Shown here in pieces: positions 33,965-45,637 of a stretch of 64,000 nucleotides of DNA. Position 1 is the stretch's first letter, and each line of letters opens with the position of its first letter. Source of the DNA: Cyclaneusma minus (Eukaryota; Ascomycota; Leotiomycetes; Marthamycetales; Marthamycetaceae); contig JAKZHN010000007.1 in assembly GCA_037179335.1 (NCBI GenBank), forward strand, positions 1,054,001 through 1,118,000, in the 5' to 3' direction. The notes under the pieces are model-generated. The model was not told the origin of the DNA and did not search any database. It worked only from the letters and a program-made list of their open reading frames with translations. The position numbers and the translations under genes are program-made.

Positions 33965-35558
33965 GGTGGGCAACTGCCACTTATCCCTGATTCTTGAGAG
34001 AGGGATTTCAGTAGCATGGGCCGATTTCACGTATAAGCTGTGAGGCTTTGATCTGCTTCCCCGGAGGAGAACCTTGACCGAGAGGAAACGAAGGGGTTGA
34101 GGTTTTAGGGAAGATGAGAGACGGGAGACGGAGGATGGGTTTTTCCAGTGGAGGAGAAGAATTACTCCTGGTGAAACAATAAGGGATAATACCAATGGAC
34201 AGCAAGAAGGAAGGAACAGCTCGGGTCTGATAGGACGATGTCACCTCTTTCCAACATAAGGGAAGGAACTGTCTGCCCTACATATATTGCTTGAGAAGAA
34301 GAGCACAGGGTCGTACTTGTCTTGGCTGCCACGGGCTTCAGAGACTAGCCCTGAGCGAGCAGCATATCATTAATTGCCTTTCTGTCAGAGTTGACACGGA
34401 GTGAGATGTGGTACAATAGTGACGGCGGCGATCCGAGAATAGGAAGAGCTACGGCGATACAATGGAATGGTGCATCAGAGAAAGAGACGGGTCCTGCTCG
34501 ACCCAGATCCACGGCTACTATTTCCTGAACGGATGGTAGCATATCTCTATGGGCCCGAGACTGTGGAACGACATCGTGAACTCTACACCAAACCCCTCGC
34601 GAAGGCGGCCAACGCGGTGCAGTGGGATAGTTTTTCGACATCCCATTGGCCTTGATATACGGCAGCCGTCCCGAGATACACAGCTCTGGTTGGCTTGACT
34701 CAACAACTCAGCTGGAGTCTGAAGATGTGCTAACCCCAGGACGAAGTGTCTCTTGCGGCATGGAGACACGAACCAAGCCACAGGTGCTCCGAGGAAGATT
34801 GGCGTAACCCCTGATGAGCCGACGATGTGTGATGGTAGAATCCAGGAATCCAGATACTCAAGACACAGACGCGTTTTGAATTCTTGAATTTTCGCGATGA
34901 TGCTCGATGCGATATGTGAATGATGTTCCAGTTGAAGCGGAGACGTGGAGATCGCGCCGTGAAGCACCGTTTTTGACACATTATGCGGGCCCGCGGCGGC
35001 TAAGAAGCTTGGCGTGGATGATAGTACATCCACGGATGTCAAGTATTGGATTGAAATATTATAAAAAACAGGGACATTCAGTTCAAGAAATTGGGAATAA
35101 CGAGAGGTGAGAATAAGGACAATGATTAAAAATAAGGAAACTGATTGAGAAAAAATGTTATATACTTATACCTGCCTACAAACTAAAGGCAGTGGCATTT
35201 GGTCCGGTCCGGGCCTTGCTTGGGCTTCCCGTTCGCACCAGACTCCACCAAGTCATTTGGCGACAACATAGGAAGATGTTCAAGCAACAGCAAAGGCACA
35301 CGGCATGTGGAAAAGAGAAGGGTGACTGCTGTTGGGGAACTTACGAGCGGCAGTTGAAGCTGGGTGAGATAATGGTCTCAACGCAGTAAGCTAAGACTAA
35401 GCGCCTAAACTTTGCAATATGTATTTGAGAGCGCTAGCCAGCCGTGCCCATCCCGAGTCACCCCATTTCTCAATGCAACAGCTCCCCCACTGTGAAGTCA
35501 ACACAGTGGTCTTCTTTGCTCTATTGTAGACTCTTGCTGCTGCCACCAGTAGCTCAAG
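33965..35558. other. Divergent promoter region between Ppo and TSC13
   Basis: About 1.6 kb without a supported gene. The Ppo frame extends upstream to 34195 without a stop, but MFKKLSSPFKK at 33964 is the family-like start. Degenerate GGGAATAA-type repeat units occur at 35090-35150. Confidence 0.4.
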
Positions 35559-36625
35559 ATGGCTCAGACTATTGAGCTCAAGGTCTCCAACAAGTGTGAG
35601 TATCTGCGTCCTGTGTCAGCCTCGTGTGCCCAGCTGAAGAAATGTCCATGTAGCTCCAAAAGGAGGTATCAAGAAGCTGCCGAACAGCGTTGCCATCGAT
35701 TCTACCACCACCGTTGAGCAGCTCAAGGAGCAGATTGCTTCTGCCATCGATGGCCGAGACCACAATCGCATCGGCCTATTCGAGCCCGATGGCAAGAAGA
35801 AGATCCTCAAGGACCGCCAAGCGACTGTAAGCCAGCTGGAGGCCGTCATGAACGGAAAGGAAGTCCTGGTGAAAGATCTTGGTATGCCACTCATCCAAGC
35901 CCACAATAATGGTGTTTTCAATACTAATCTGCTGCTGCTCAGGACCTCAAATCTCATGGCGCACCGTTTTCCTCACAGAGTACGGCGGTCCTATTGCCAT
36001 CCACCTGGCTTTCTACTACCTCCGTCCCTACCTCTACTCCGGCGTCAGCAAGTCCGACAGCATGTCCACTGACCAGATGATCTCGTTCGGCATGATCCTG
36101 CTGCACTTCATCAAGCGCGAGCTCGAGACCATCTACGTCCACAAGTTCTCGAACGCGACCATGCCATATACCAATATTTTCAAAAACTCCTTCCACTACT
36201 GGATTCTCAGCGGCGCAAACCTCGCCTACTGGATCTATTCCCCAAGCTCATATGCTGCACGCCCAGCCACCAGCTTGACCAAGATGGCCACCGCCGTTGG
36301 CTCGTTCCTCTACATCTGGGGCGAGCTCTCCAACCTGCACACCCACATGACGCTCAGCAGCCTGCGAAGACCCGGCACCACCGAGCGCGGAATTCCCACC
36401 GGATACGGCTTCAACTGGGTGACATGCCCCAACTATCTCTTCGAGTCAATCGCTTGGGTCGGCATCTGCCTTGTCTCCAAGAGCTGGAGCACTGTCCTTT
36501 TCACCGCGGTGGCGTACGCGCAGATGCAGCAGTGGGCCGGACAGAAGGAGAGAGCGTACCGAAATGACTTTGGTGACAAGTACAAGAAGAAGCGCTCTAC
36601 CATCATCCCGTTCCTGGGGATTTAA
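35559..36625 (+). CDS. TSC13: Very-long-chain trans-2-enoyl-CoA reductase
   Basis: Three exons, 35559-35595, 35654-35881 and 35943-36625, 315 aa. The N-terminal 80 residues are a ubiquitin-like fold region (IELKVSNKSPKGGIKKLP, then VEQLKEQIASAI). The membrane part has the signature segments GPQISWRTVFLTEYGGP, FGMILLHFIKRELETIYVHKF and FKNSFHYWILSG, and the C-terminus YKKKRSTIIPFLGI, all typical of Tsc13/TECR. The enzyme reduces the double bond of trans-2-enoyl-CoA with NADPH in the last step of the ER elongation cycle that makes very-long-chain fatty acids for sphingolipids. It is expected to be essential. The gene converges on the ABCD transporter gene. Confidence 0.95.
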
Positions 36626-37026
36626 AGCGTCTAAGCGCTGGCTGTCTGCCAACTATCAAAATATTGCATGTGGCGTCGGCCGTTATTCCCTGAAAGGAGT
36701 TTGGTGGCTTCGAAGTAGCAGGGTAGGGGGCGGGCGCGTACACGAACTTGATGAATCGATATGAGGGTGCAGAGAGACTATAGGAAGACGGAAAATGAAG
36801 ACCTGTCGGCAATATGGGCGACATGAGCGACGGTGCACTATCAAAGTCAGATAAACTTATCGCTAGCGACTTTTCAGTATGCAGTTCATATGAGAATGAT
36901 TCTTGATGACTTTATTCCCTGTCGCTGAACCGAACCCATGTGCATCCAAAAGTCCCTGTCGATGACCCAAAACCCCACCTACATATATACACCCAATCCT
37001 ACGAATTCCCAAGCACCGATTCCCAT
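36626..37026. other. Shared 3' region of two convergent genes
   Basis: About 400 bases between the stop codons of TSC13 and the ABCD transporter. Nothing beyond 3' untranslated sequence is seen. Confidence 0.5.
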
Positions 37027-39376
37027 CTATGAATCACTGAGCTCTTTGATCCTCCTCTCAATCTCCGGCACCTGCCTCAGATGCAACTCCAACTCCTCCC
37101 TCTCATCCTCCAGCTCCAAGCGCCTCTCGGCATCCAACTTGGTAAAAACATACTTCCCCTGGCCATCAAACTGCAATATCCTGCTATGGTACTTCCACAG
37201 ACTGCGTCTGTGCGACACCGTCATGAGCGTGATCCCCAGCGCCTTGGCCCCCTCATACATGCCCCTCTCAATCTCCAGCGTCACACTACTCGTGCACTCA
37301 TCCAAGATCGCATATTTGGGTTTATGGTAGAAAAGCCGTGCCATGGCGACGCGCTGCTGGAGACCTCCAGATAACACGTCACGCCAGTTTTCCTCAGCGT
37401 CCCAGCCGGACGGATAGGAAGAAATCAGATGTTCGAGGGAGAGCTTTTCCAGGATGGAAAGAAGGTGGCTGTCGGTGATGCCCTTGGCCCGCATGGTGCG
37501 CAAGCTGTCGGGGTAGATGATTTGTTGACGGAGGGAGCCGCGGGAGAGATAGGGGCGTTGCGGGATGTAGAAGATGTCGCTGAAGGGGGGTTTGTGCACT
37601 GTGCCACCATAGACGGGCCAGAGACCGCCGAGGATGCGGAACAAGGAAGACTTGCCGCAGCCATTTGGTCCGACGACCTGGGTTGTATTAGCACGGGGGG
37701 CTGGGAAGAAGTCACGGGGAGAGCTTACAAGAAGGTGGTCTCCGGGTTTCAGGCAGAAGGAGAGGGCCTTGACAAGGACGTCTCCGTTGGGACTGATGAT
37801 TGGCACGTCGATAAACTCGATATTCTCGCTCTCGACCACTTCACCGCGACCTTTTAGCACTTCTGCATTCTCTTCTGTCCCGGCCGAAGATACCAATTTC
37901 TTCTCAAAGTGCCCAGCTTGGATATCATCCATGACATCCAATAGCGTAGCGACCCTGGAGGTGTAGCCCGCTAACTCTGTAATCTCTTTGTATGAGAACA
38001 TGACACGTCCAAAGGCATCTGACGACGAAAGAAGCATTCGTCGGTTCGTCACGAAACTTTCGGTGCGGTCACCCATGGTATGGCCTGTGCCGCCAGGTAG
38101 CTTGAAGAAGACCGGGACACTGCAGAGCATGAGTCCCAGCGCTCCCCAGAAATATTTGATGACAAAGTCTTCCATCACACCGTGGTAGAAACGCTGCCGT
38201 AATATGTAGTTGACATGCTTGATGAGTGTGAAGTAGCCTTTGTCTAAGGAATCTTTCTCGGCCTCGTGGCCACCATACAGAGCTACTTCCTCGCTGTAGT
38301 CTATTAGTCTAGAGTGAGAGAAGCGGAATTCGCCTTCTAATCGTGCTTCGTCGGCGACGTATTTCCCGAATGGTGGAGTGAGAGCTCTCATGATGTTTGC
38401 CGAGACTTGCACCAGGAGACTCATGAAAAATAGACCTGGGTGTGGGTGTTAGTTCTTGAACTCGATTCAAGTTACTTAGGCGTAAAACATGATGTCGTAC
38501 CTTCTCCACCAACATTTCTTGACAACGAATAATTATAAATTGCCTATAACTCGTCAGTCTTTGGAGAGATCGACAAGAACGTGCGGCCCATACCATGTCC
38601 AAAATCGGCTTCGCTAAGTTCGAATATAACTCCGCCAGACTATTCGAGAATTTCGAAACATCCACAGTGATCAACTGGTCCGCGTTCTTTATTCTGTCGT
38701 CCAGGGCGGAGATGCCGTAGAAAGTCATATTCGACAGGTATTTATCGTGGATGTGTTTCGTGAGCCGGGTTCTGTATTGCAATGATAGCTTGCATTGGTG
38801 GTAAGAGAGCTTTTTACACCATCAGCATATATTTCGGCACGCCTCTTTTTCCCAAGGACCTGTCGTTCTTACCATTGAATTTGTGAAAGTTGCCGGTACA
38901 GCAACAATCATCCACCACACAATGCCCACCAGAAAATCTCTCCCTTTCCCTCTCACCAAGTTACTAACGAGCTTTCCATCCAGTTCTGCCACGTACAGAC
39001 TTATTAGTGTCCTGATAACCAGAAAGACACTATGGCTAATTAGCAGCCTCAGTTCCTTGCTCTTCCATCCCGGAATCACAATCTTCAGCAGGCGTAACAA
39101 GCTCCTGAAAAAGTCCCTGTTCAACTCGATCTTCTTTCGCTTGCCCGCCTCGCCTTCAACCGGCGATGTTGTGCTCAGCTTCGCGGCCTGCTGCCTCTCA
39201 CTCGCGTCTTTCTGCTCGGAGATGGCATTGCGGATGCGATTGATGAGAGCAATGAACAGCGTCAGATAAACGGTCCGCGAGATATTGGTTCGGTGTCGCA
39301 AGTACAGGTTTGTGAGATCGGTGATGATCCCCTTGATAGTGCGATCTGGAGGCAGCAGTTTGGACTGTCCAGCCAT
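37027..39376 (-). CDS. Peroxisomal ABCD half transporter for fatty acyl-CoA
   Basis: Five exons: 39376-38873, 38809-38594, 38543-38501, 38435-37729 and 37677-37027; 706 aa. The N-terminal membrane half contains DRTIKGIITDLTNLYLRHRT and RTVYLTLFIALINRIRNA, and an EAA-like stretch EEVALYGGHEAEKD typical of ALDP/Pxa proteins. The nucleotide-binding domain has Walker A GPNGCGKSS, signature LSGGLQQRVAMARL and Walker B YAILDECTS. Half transporters of this class (Pxa1/Pxa2) pair as heterodimers in the peroxisome membrane and import long-chain acyl-CoA for beta-oxidation; which partner this is cannot be decided here. The last intron is 51 nt and lies directly before the Walker A motif (LL/VVGPNG). 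Confidence 0.92.
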
Positions 39377-39863
39377 GGTGGTGGTGGAGGGACGGACCCT
39401 TGCTCGCGGGCGAGAAGACGGCTCGTCGCATGAAGCTTCAAGCTACTCTGCACGTCACGATAGTCGAGTTGGCCGGACTTTCAACGGCATGGCGAGTGAG
39501 GGTCCTTGGCTCTGCGATTCGGGCACGACTCGTAGATGGGCGAAGCTGAGAGTGCGAGTATCATGTCGTCGTCGACACATGCAGCTGATGGGTCCGAGGT
39601 TAGAGACAGGGATCTCTACTTTACCCCAGATTCCTCGAGACGTCGGAATCGGATTCGAGCTCAGGCCCTTGTCTATGTTCACCATCGCCCGCCGGGGATT
39701 TGCATGTGAGACTGACTGCCTCAGGCCCTTTGCTGACCTAAAAGCCGACATAGCCAGTCGACCTCCACTCTCTCGCCTCGCAACTTTTTGCCAGAAGAAA
39801 CCTCAAACCCTCCCCATCCCCAAACGGCACTTTATGCTCGGTGCCTACGCAAGAGCCCACAAA
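39377..39863. other. Divergent promoter between the ABCD transporter and DPH3
   Basis: About 490 bases between two divergent start codons. No frame or repeat is worth calling. Confidence 0.5.
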
Positions 39864-40204
39864 ATGGCGGCCGACGACCCGGAGAACATCTACGACGAGA
39901 TTGAGATCGAGGACATGACTTACGATCCCGCCCTCGAAATCTACCAGTATCCATGCCCCTGCGGCGACAAGTTCCAGATTGCCATTGCCGACTTGCGCGA
40001 TGGCGAGGATATCGCTGTCTGTCCCAGCTGCAGCCTGATGATTCGAGTCATCTTCGAGGTGGTATGTTCTGCTTGTGAGCTTCTCTGCTAGGAGAATAAC
40101 TAATGGAAAAACCACAGGATGATCTGCCCAAGCCCCCCGAGCCAGACAAGGACAAGAAGGAGCAAAGCAACGTGCCCGCAGCGCAGGTTGCCATCAAGGC
40201 GTGA
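39864..40204 (+). CDS. DPH3: Diphthamide biosynthesis protein 3 (CSL zinc finger)
   Basis: Two exons, 39864-40061 and 40118-40204, 94 aa. The CSL zinc finger is complete: IYDEIEIEDMTYDP, then YPCPCGDKFQI and VCPSCSLMIRVIF, with four cysteine ligands. Dph3 (Kti11) donates electrons to the Dph1-Dph2 radical SAM enzyme in diphthamide synthesis on elongation factor 2, and also acts with Elongator in tRNA wobble uridine modification. The C-terminal tail is Lys/Pro-rich. The start MAADDPENIYDEIEIED matches the family length; an upstream in-frame ATG at 39834 would add 10 residues. Confidence 0.95.
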
Positions 40205-41279
40205 GAAAGGGTCATAGAGCCATAGAGAGAAACATAGAAATGGATCGAAAACACCTATACCAAGCACATTGCGCCTCTCCGGATACAATGGCCCGAACGG
40301 GACGATGGACGGGGAAAAAGCAAATACGGACCCCGGCCGCCATCCTGGACTTATGGCTTCGTGGAATTGTCTCCCGCCGATGTCTCCTGCCGAGCCGTGC
40401 GGAAGGGCTGCGGGCGGGATGCAGAGCCACGCAGCTGCTTGATTGTGAGCCCGAAGAGGGAGCGGACTGCGGAGCGCCAATAGCGCTTTGAGGATATCGC
40501 TCGAGCTGGCCGGGTGCAGTTGACCGAATACCCTAGAAGACCTGGACGGCAATGATGCTGGCTCCAAAAGCTCTCAACTGCGGCGCCTTTCGCGCGCAAC
40601 AACCAGGTATTTGCTTCCGAATTTCGCAAGAAAACAGGAGACATCAGGGTTGATGATCACGTTTTGTGTGTACAGGTTATGGGGGTCGGACCACAGTGGC
40701 GATGGCGCGGCGGCAGCTATGCGAACGACGGGAGGAATGCTGCGTCAATCGCAGGAATGCTGCGTCAATCGCAGGAATGCTGCGTCAATCGCGGGAATGC
40801 CTTGCAAAGTCACGTTTGCTGCACGGGCTGGGCTCATGGCTTTTCAAATATACAGCATCAAGCACGCATCAAGGGTCCATGGGATATTGGTATGTCAGCT
40901 GTGAGCGGAGCTAGCAATTTCTCAATAGTTATCGCTTCTTCCCCCGATTCACTCGACTCCTGCCCCATCAAATCACGTATGATGGGGGTGGTGTCCTGCA
41001 TTGCAAATATCGACAAGCCTCTTCTGCGTGTCGTTTTGAAACCATTGATATACAGCCATGGCTCCGTGCGCAACAAATGCCAGCCCAAAAAGCCCCAAAT
41101 AATGCATTTCGACCGCCCAGGAGATCAAGGCCCCAGTCTTGCGCCAAAACCAAACGCCTCGCAGCCCGAAACAATCCTCCATGGATATAAATCCCATTTC
41201 TTCCCCGGTCCAGTCTTCAGGTAGGTATGACACGTAGCATGCTCTCGCTGTTGGCAGTTCTGCCAGTCCAGAAGCACGT
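40205..41279. other. Region between DPH3 and the RING-CH gene
   Basis: Shared 3' region of convergent genes. It holds a 20-bp tandem repeat at 40735-40800. A minus-strand 86-residue frame at 40973-41233 has one hydrophobic stretch but no other support. Confidence 0.4.
40735..40800. repeat. 20-bp tandem repeat, about 3.3 copies
   Basis: AATGCTGCGTCAATCGCAGG is repeated perfectly, the third copy differing by one base (GCGGG). It lies in a non-coding region. Confidence 0.9.
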
Positions 41280-43031
41280 TCAGAAATATGAGCTCCAGCC
41301 CCTCGATCCCGGACTCGGCGTTCCGAGCGGACTTCCGCCCGTCGTCCTTCTCACACCCCGGTAGTCTAGAATATGCCTCTTCCCCACATTCTTTGCCTTG
41401 CGCCACTTGCAGTATAGCACCAGCGCGTCCTTCAGAACCACGAATAGACAGCCGCCAACAATGCTGCGCCCCCATTTCTCCTGCAGCAAGCCTGATGCAA
41501 AGTTTCCAGGGGTCGCACTGCTCCTGGAGACTATTCTGGAGGGCAGCACGTGTTTTAGAACGTCGCCCATGAAGGACGAAATTCCGGGAAATAGGAGGGC
41601 CCCGATGACTGTGGAGGCCAGGCGCGTGGTATCCATGCTTTGGCGTAGCACTTGTCGAGGCTGTCCCTCGTCGGGACCGCGATCGCCGTCGTGCTCACCT
41701 GCGTCAATGCCCTCTCCTGGGAAATCGGCATTAGGGGCTGGCTGGCCCGGCTGTTGCGGATTTGGTCTTTGGTCTACGGGCTGTCCCATCCAGTTGGGCC
41801 ATCCTTGGGCTTGGCCATTCCCGTCGACCATGAAATCATCGAGATCGAGTTGGATGTCGAGGATTGCGGCGCCTTCAAGGGCGTTCGGAGTCTGAACTTT
41901 CACTGCACGTTCCCATTTTTGTTCCAGGTCGTGGAAGGTGTAGCGGTAAAGTTGGTTGTAAGCGGAGCGGAGATAGGGGAGCATTGCCAAGGTGAGGCCG
42001 GGGGTGGGTGGCCAATAACGGCCGTTTCGGGAGCCAGAGGAAAAGAGAAAGTACTGCTGCCTGTTAGCTACGTTTTGGGAGCTTCAGCCGCGCGGGTGCA
42101 ACGACGACGCTGAGACAACATGAGACAAATGGCTTCGATAATCGAATTTGGCTTCAGAGCGACTCACGGGAATGGGAACAAAGGCAAATACCGAGTCGAG
42201 CAGAGTGACCCGGGATGCAATCAAGGCTGGCGATACCATTGGCAAGCCAATAAAAACCGCCAAGCTTGACGATGCGTCGTCGTAAGGGAAAAAGGGGTTC
42301 CAGCTCTTAAGACCGCGTCCTAATATTGACCCAACGCGCTCAAGAATCGACTCCCCAACCATTTCGTACCATCCTTCGTCAGAAGCCGAAGATGCCAGTA
42401 ACAGGCGTGCCTCCTCGGGGCCAAAGACCAATTTCACAGCATTTGCGCCATAGGTGAACAAGCTAGAATAAAGACAGCTGGTAGCCGCAATAATGACAGT
42501 CGGCGCAATCATGAACCTCGATATGTGTAGGACAAAGTCTGTAGTCCACACCACAGGGTCGAAAGGCCGGACGAGGTGGATCTCAGCTTTGCACTGTGGA
42601 CAGAGGTATTTCCCCCTATGGCCCTGGGATTCAAGATCTTGAATCCAGGCCAGAATACACTCCTCGTGTGCAATCAAAATGCATGGGCACGGGGAGCGCC
42701 ATTCTGCCAGCTCCTTCGGGTCTTCCGGCTCGTCTTGTAGGCAGATCCAGCATCGGCCTGGCTCTTCGCCATCGTGGGGGCGAGATAGGGGCAGCACAAT
42801 AGTCTGAGGTTCTCGCGTAGGAGCTGGCAGGGCGCGGCTCGACCTTCGGCTGGTCGAGTCCGGCTGGTCGTTTGCGGAAGTGCTCGCGCTCGATTGTTCC
42901 GCGACAGGAGTTGAGGACGGCCGTCGCGATGGCAGCTGTGAAGTGAGAGGGGAGGCCATGGCAGCGCTCGCAGGCCGGGATCCGGGTGGTGGACAGGCAG
43001 GAGTTCGGTCTGGGAGTTCGACGTGTTTCAT
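41280..43031 (-). CDS. RING-CH (RINGv) membrane protein, probable E3 ubiquitin ligase
   Basis: Two exons, 43031-42168 and 42056-41280, 546 aa. A C4HC3 RING-variant finger spans about residues 93-145: CWIC, CPC, HEEC and CPQC supply the zinc ligands. After it come several hydrophobic segments, including MIAPTVIIAATSCLYSSLF and VFIGLPMVSPALIASRVTLL, so the protein is membrane-anchored. RING-CH proteins (MARCH/Ssm4 type) ubiquitinate membrane or ER proteins; the substrate here is unknown. The N-terminal 85 residues are Ser/Pro-rich. Translation could start at 43031 (MKHVELPD) or at 42959 (MASPLTSQ). The gene is divergent from the acid phosphatase gene. Confidence 0.85.
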
Positions 43032-44177
43032 GGCGTCATGCGGGCCTCTTTAGCATGTGAAGAGGGCAGGTTCTGGTTGACAGGTTGATGCTGTCAGCAG
43101 GTGTTCAGGTTTTGCAAAATGTTTGAGGCGTGGACCCGCCATGGGGGTTTTCATAAGCGGCGGGCAGCCTTCGTATCATAATTCGCAGTGTTGGTGGCAG
43201 CCTGCTCCGTACCCCTCCCTCAGGTGCTTGGGCGATGGTCTTACCGCCAAGCCTTGCGTGCTCAGAGTCGCCGTTGGCAAATGCGGCCTCGGGCCCCGCA
43301 ATAAGTGCTGTAACAGAAGTGATCATGTCCAAATCTATAAAAAACTACATGTAGAAGCTCTTTAAATATCAACAAGCTCTAGCTTATAAATCCCGGTCTT
43401 TGCATTTGGGAACTGGTCTAGAGTCCAGCAAGACTACATCAATAATGTAGCTACTCAGCCTCCAGTCTCAGCCCCCAGCTCAGCTGTTACGAACTTTACG
43501 CTTTATAAAATCAACAACACGACGACCCCCGAGGCCTGGTTTATCGATTGAACCGTCACAAAACATACCTGTTTTTGACGACGAATGCTAAGCTTAGAGG
43601 CCCGAGTACCGGCACTATTCTCTCTCTGGATGGATCCATTCATTGGGGCTTAGAGTTCCCCGATCGCTTCGGCCTGCTTCATTGTTCACTTGCTTGAGCC
43701 GCAGCAGCCTCCGAGGGAGTCCGAACACGAGCTGCAAATTCCCTCTTTCACCAGAACCCAAACGAGAGACATCGCACGACTGGCGGTGGAGTTAAGCTTT
43801 AGCCAAGCTTTATCTGTTCTTCTCCCCGATCATCTCCACCACAATCAAAGCCATCACCCAGGGATTTGATATGCCAAATGAGATCGCGGCACGCTATTGG
43901 CTTTCCCCTGCTCTCAGGCAATGCTGCCTTCCAGGGTCTCACAAGGCTGATGCCAGTTGACGGCTATTCTTGCGGGAGCGAATAGATCATCCAATGATCT
44001 ACCTCGTACTCCAACTAAGCTTTGAGCTACCTCCTAGCTCCCCCCTTTCCGACAGACGCCAGCCTCCAAGTGCAGCGTTGGAACAGCGTGAGCTCAATCC
44101 GTTCACATTCGTGTACGGTGTAGCTTCAACCACTCAATCTATTCGAAGATCTCTCACTTCATCGTCTCGCCGGCCAG
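43032..44177. other. Divergent promoter region, RING-CH gene to phosphatase
   Basis: About 1.15 kb between two divergent start codons; no gene, RNA gene or tandem repeat recognised. Confidence 0.45.
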
Positions 44178-45496
44178 ATGATACCCCTTTGCTTTTGTCT
44201 TCTTTTCTCCGCCGCTGTTGCCAAGATCAACCAGCCATACATTCCCGGTCGAGCCTTTGACCGTTTCGTGACCATCTGGCTCGAGAACCAAGATTTTTCT
44301 CGCGTCTCTGAAAATGACGATATCAAGCTCCTGGCGAGAGAAGGCATTTCTCAGACAAATTACTACGCCTTGACTCATCCGTCGCAACCGAACTACCTCG
44401 CATCTATCGCAGGGGACTACTTTGGTCTTGACCACGATAACTTTGTTGAACTACCCGAAAAAGTAAAGACTTTGATTGATCTGTTTGATGTTGCGCCCGG
44501 AGAAAATATCAGCTGGAAAGGCTACTTTGAGGATCTCCCCGGTCCTGGGTATATGGGTATGAAGGACACCCCTGAAGGTGCATCCAAGACGGAATATGTG
44601 CGGAAACACAAGTACGTTTTTGAAGAATCTTCCCCTGCGTCTATTGGTTTAAGTCTCGCATACTACTATCATCATATACTATGGATTCCATGGCACTTGG
44701 CACAACACGCTAACACTGGGTTAGTCCCTTTATATCTTTCAACAGCATCGGATGGGTTGGTGAACGACTGGCCAACATCCAGTCCCTAGATGCCTTCCAG
44801 CGCGCTCTCGCTGCAGAAGACTTGCCACAATACATTCACATTTCCCCCAACCTAGACAACGACGGCCACGACACCTCCTTAGAATTCGGCGCAAATTGGA
44901 CCTCGACTTTCCTCAAACCTTTACTAGGTAATCGCTATTTCATGAACAACACCCTAGTTCAGTTGACGTATGACGAAGCCGAGACCTACTCTTCGCCAAA
45001 CAAAGTCGTCTCAATACTCCTCGGCGATGCCATACCCTTCGAGCTCCGAGGCACAACCGACGACACCTTCTACACCCACTACAGCATCATCTCCACACTA
45101 ACCAACAACTGGGATCTGCACAATTTAGGACGCTACGACGTAGGCGCGAATGTCTTCGACTTCGTTGCCAAAAAGACGAACTGGGCTTTCAACCATCCTC
45201 CCGACCAACCGGAGAAAAGCATCAACCTCAGCCTCAGCTACGGCGGCTATTTAAATTCATATAAGGACAAGGTGTTTCCGATCCCGGAGCCGAATTTGAT
45301 GCTTACGGTGGATGGAACGGAGGGTGGAATGGGCGTGCATCCGAAAGTGAATGCGAGCTGGCGGGATTTGAATTGGAATGGGGAGGCAAAGTGGACGCCG
45401 TATGATGGGAGCGGAAGGGTGTTTCAAGGTGGAGATGACTCCGTGGATGGTACTGCGCCCCTGTATGGGCCGCAGAAGCCCAATTATATGACATAA
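44178..45496 (+). CDS. Secreted acid phosphatase of the phosphoesterase family
   Basis: Two exons, 44178-44611 and 44725-45496, 401 aa. A signal peptide is clear (MIPLCFCLLFSAAVAK, cleavage after AVA). Family motifs appear in order: IWLENQDF, ALTHPSQPNYLASIAGD, VRKHNPFISFNSI (formed across the splice), ISPNLDNDGHDT, LTYDEAETY, LLGDAIPFELRG and THYSIISTLTNNWDL followed by LGRYDVGANVFDF. These match fungal PhoA-type acid phosphatases (phosphoesterase family PF04185), which release phosphate from organic esters outside the cell. Several Asn-X-Ser/Thr sites fit a secreted glycoprotein. A Gly-rich tail follows the catalytic part. Regulation by phosphate is likely from the family but is not shown here. 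Confidence 0.92.
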
Positions 45497-45637
45497 CGCC
45501 GGTGGATGGGAATCGGAGGCGTTGCTGGGTGTTTTTCAAAACTCAAAATAGGATTCTGGAATCTCGTAAGTTGATATTTCTCAAAATATAGAAGCAATGA
45601 AGATACCCACTTCAGTTTTGGACTTTCAGTCTCAGTA
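45497..45637. other. 3' region of the phosphatase gene
   Basis: Short non-coding stretch up to the TA dinucleotide that flanks the TIR element. Confidence 0.4.

Noticed and set aside
40973..41233. Minus-strand 86-residue frame with one hydrophobic segment just downstream of the RING-CH gene
   Set aside because: Composition is mixed and there is no splice or homology support; it may simply lie in the RING-CH 3' region.
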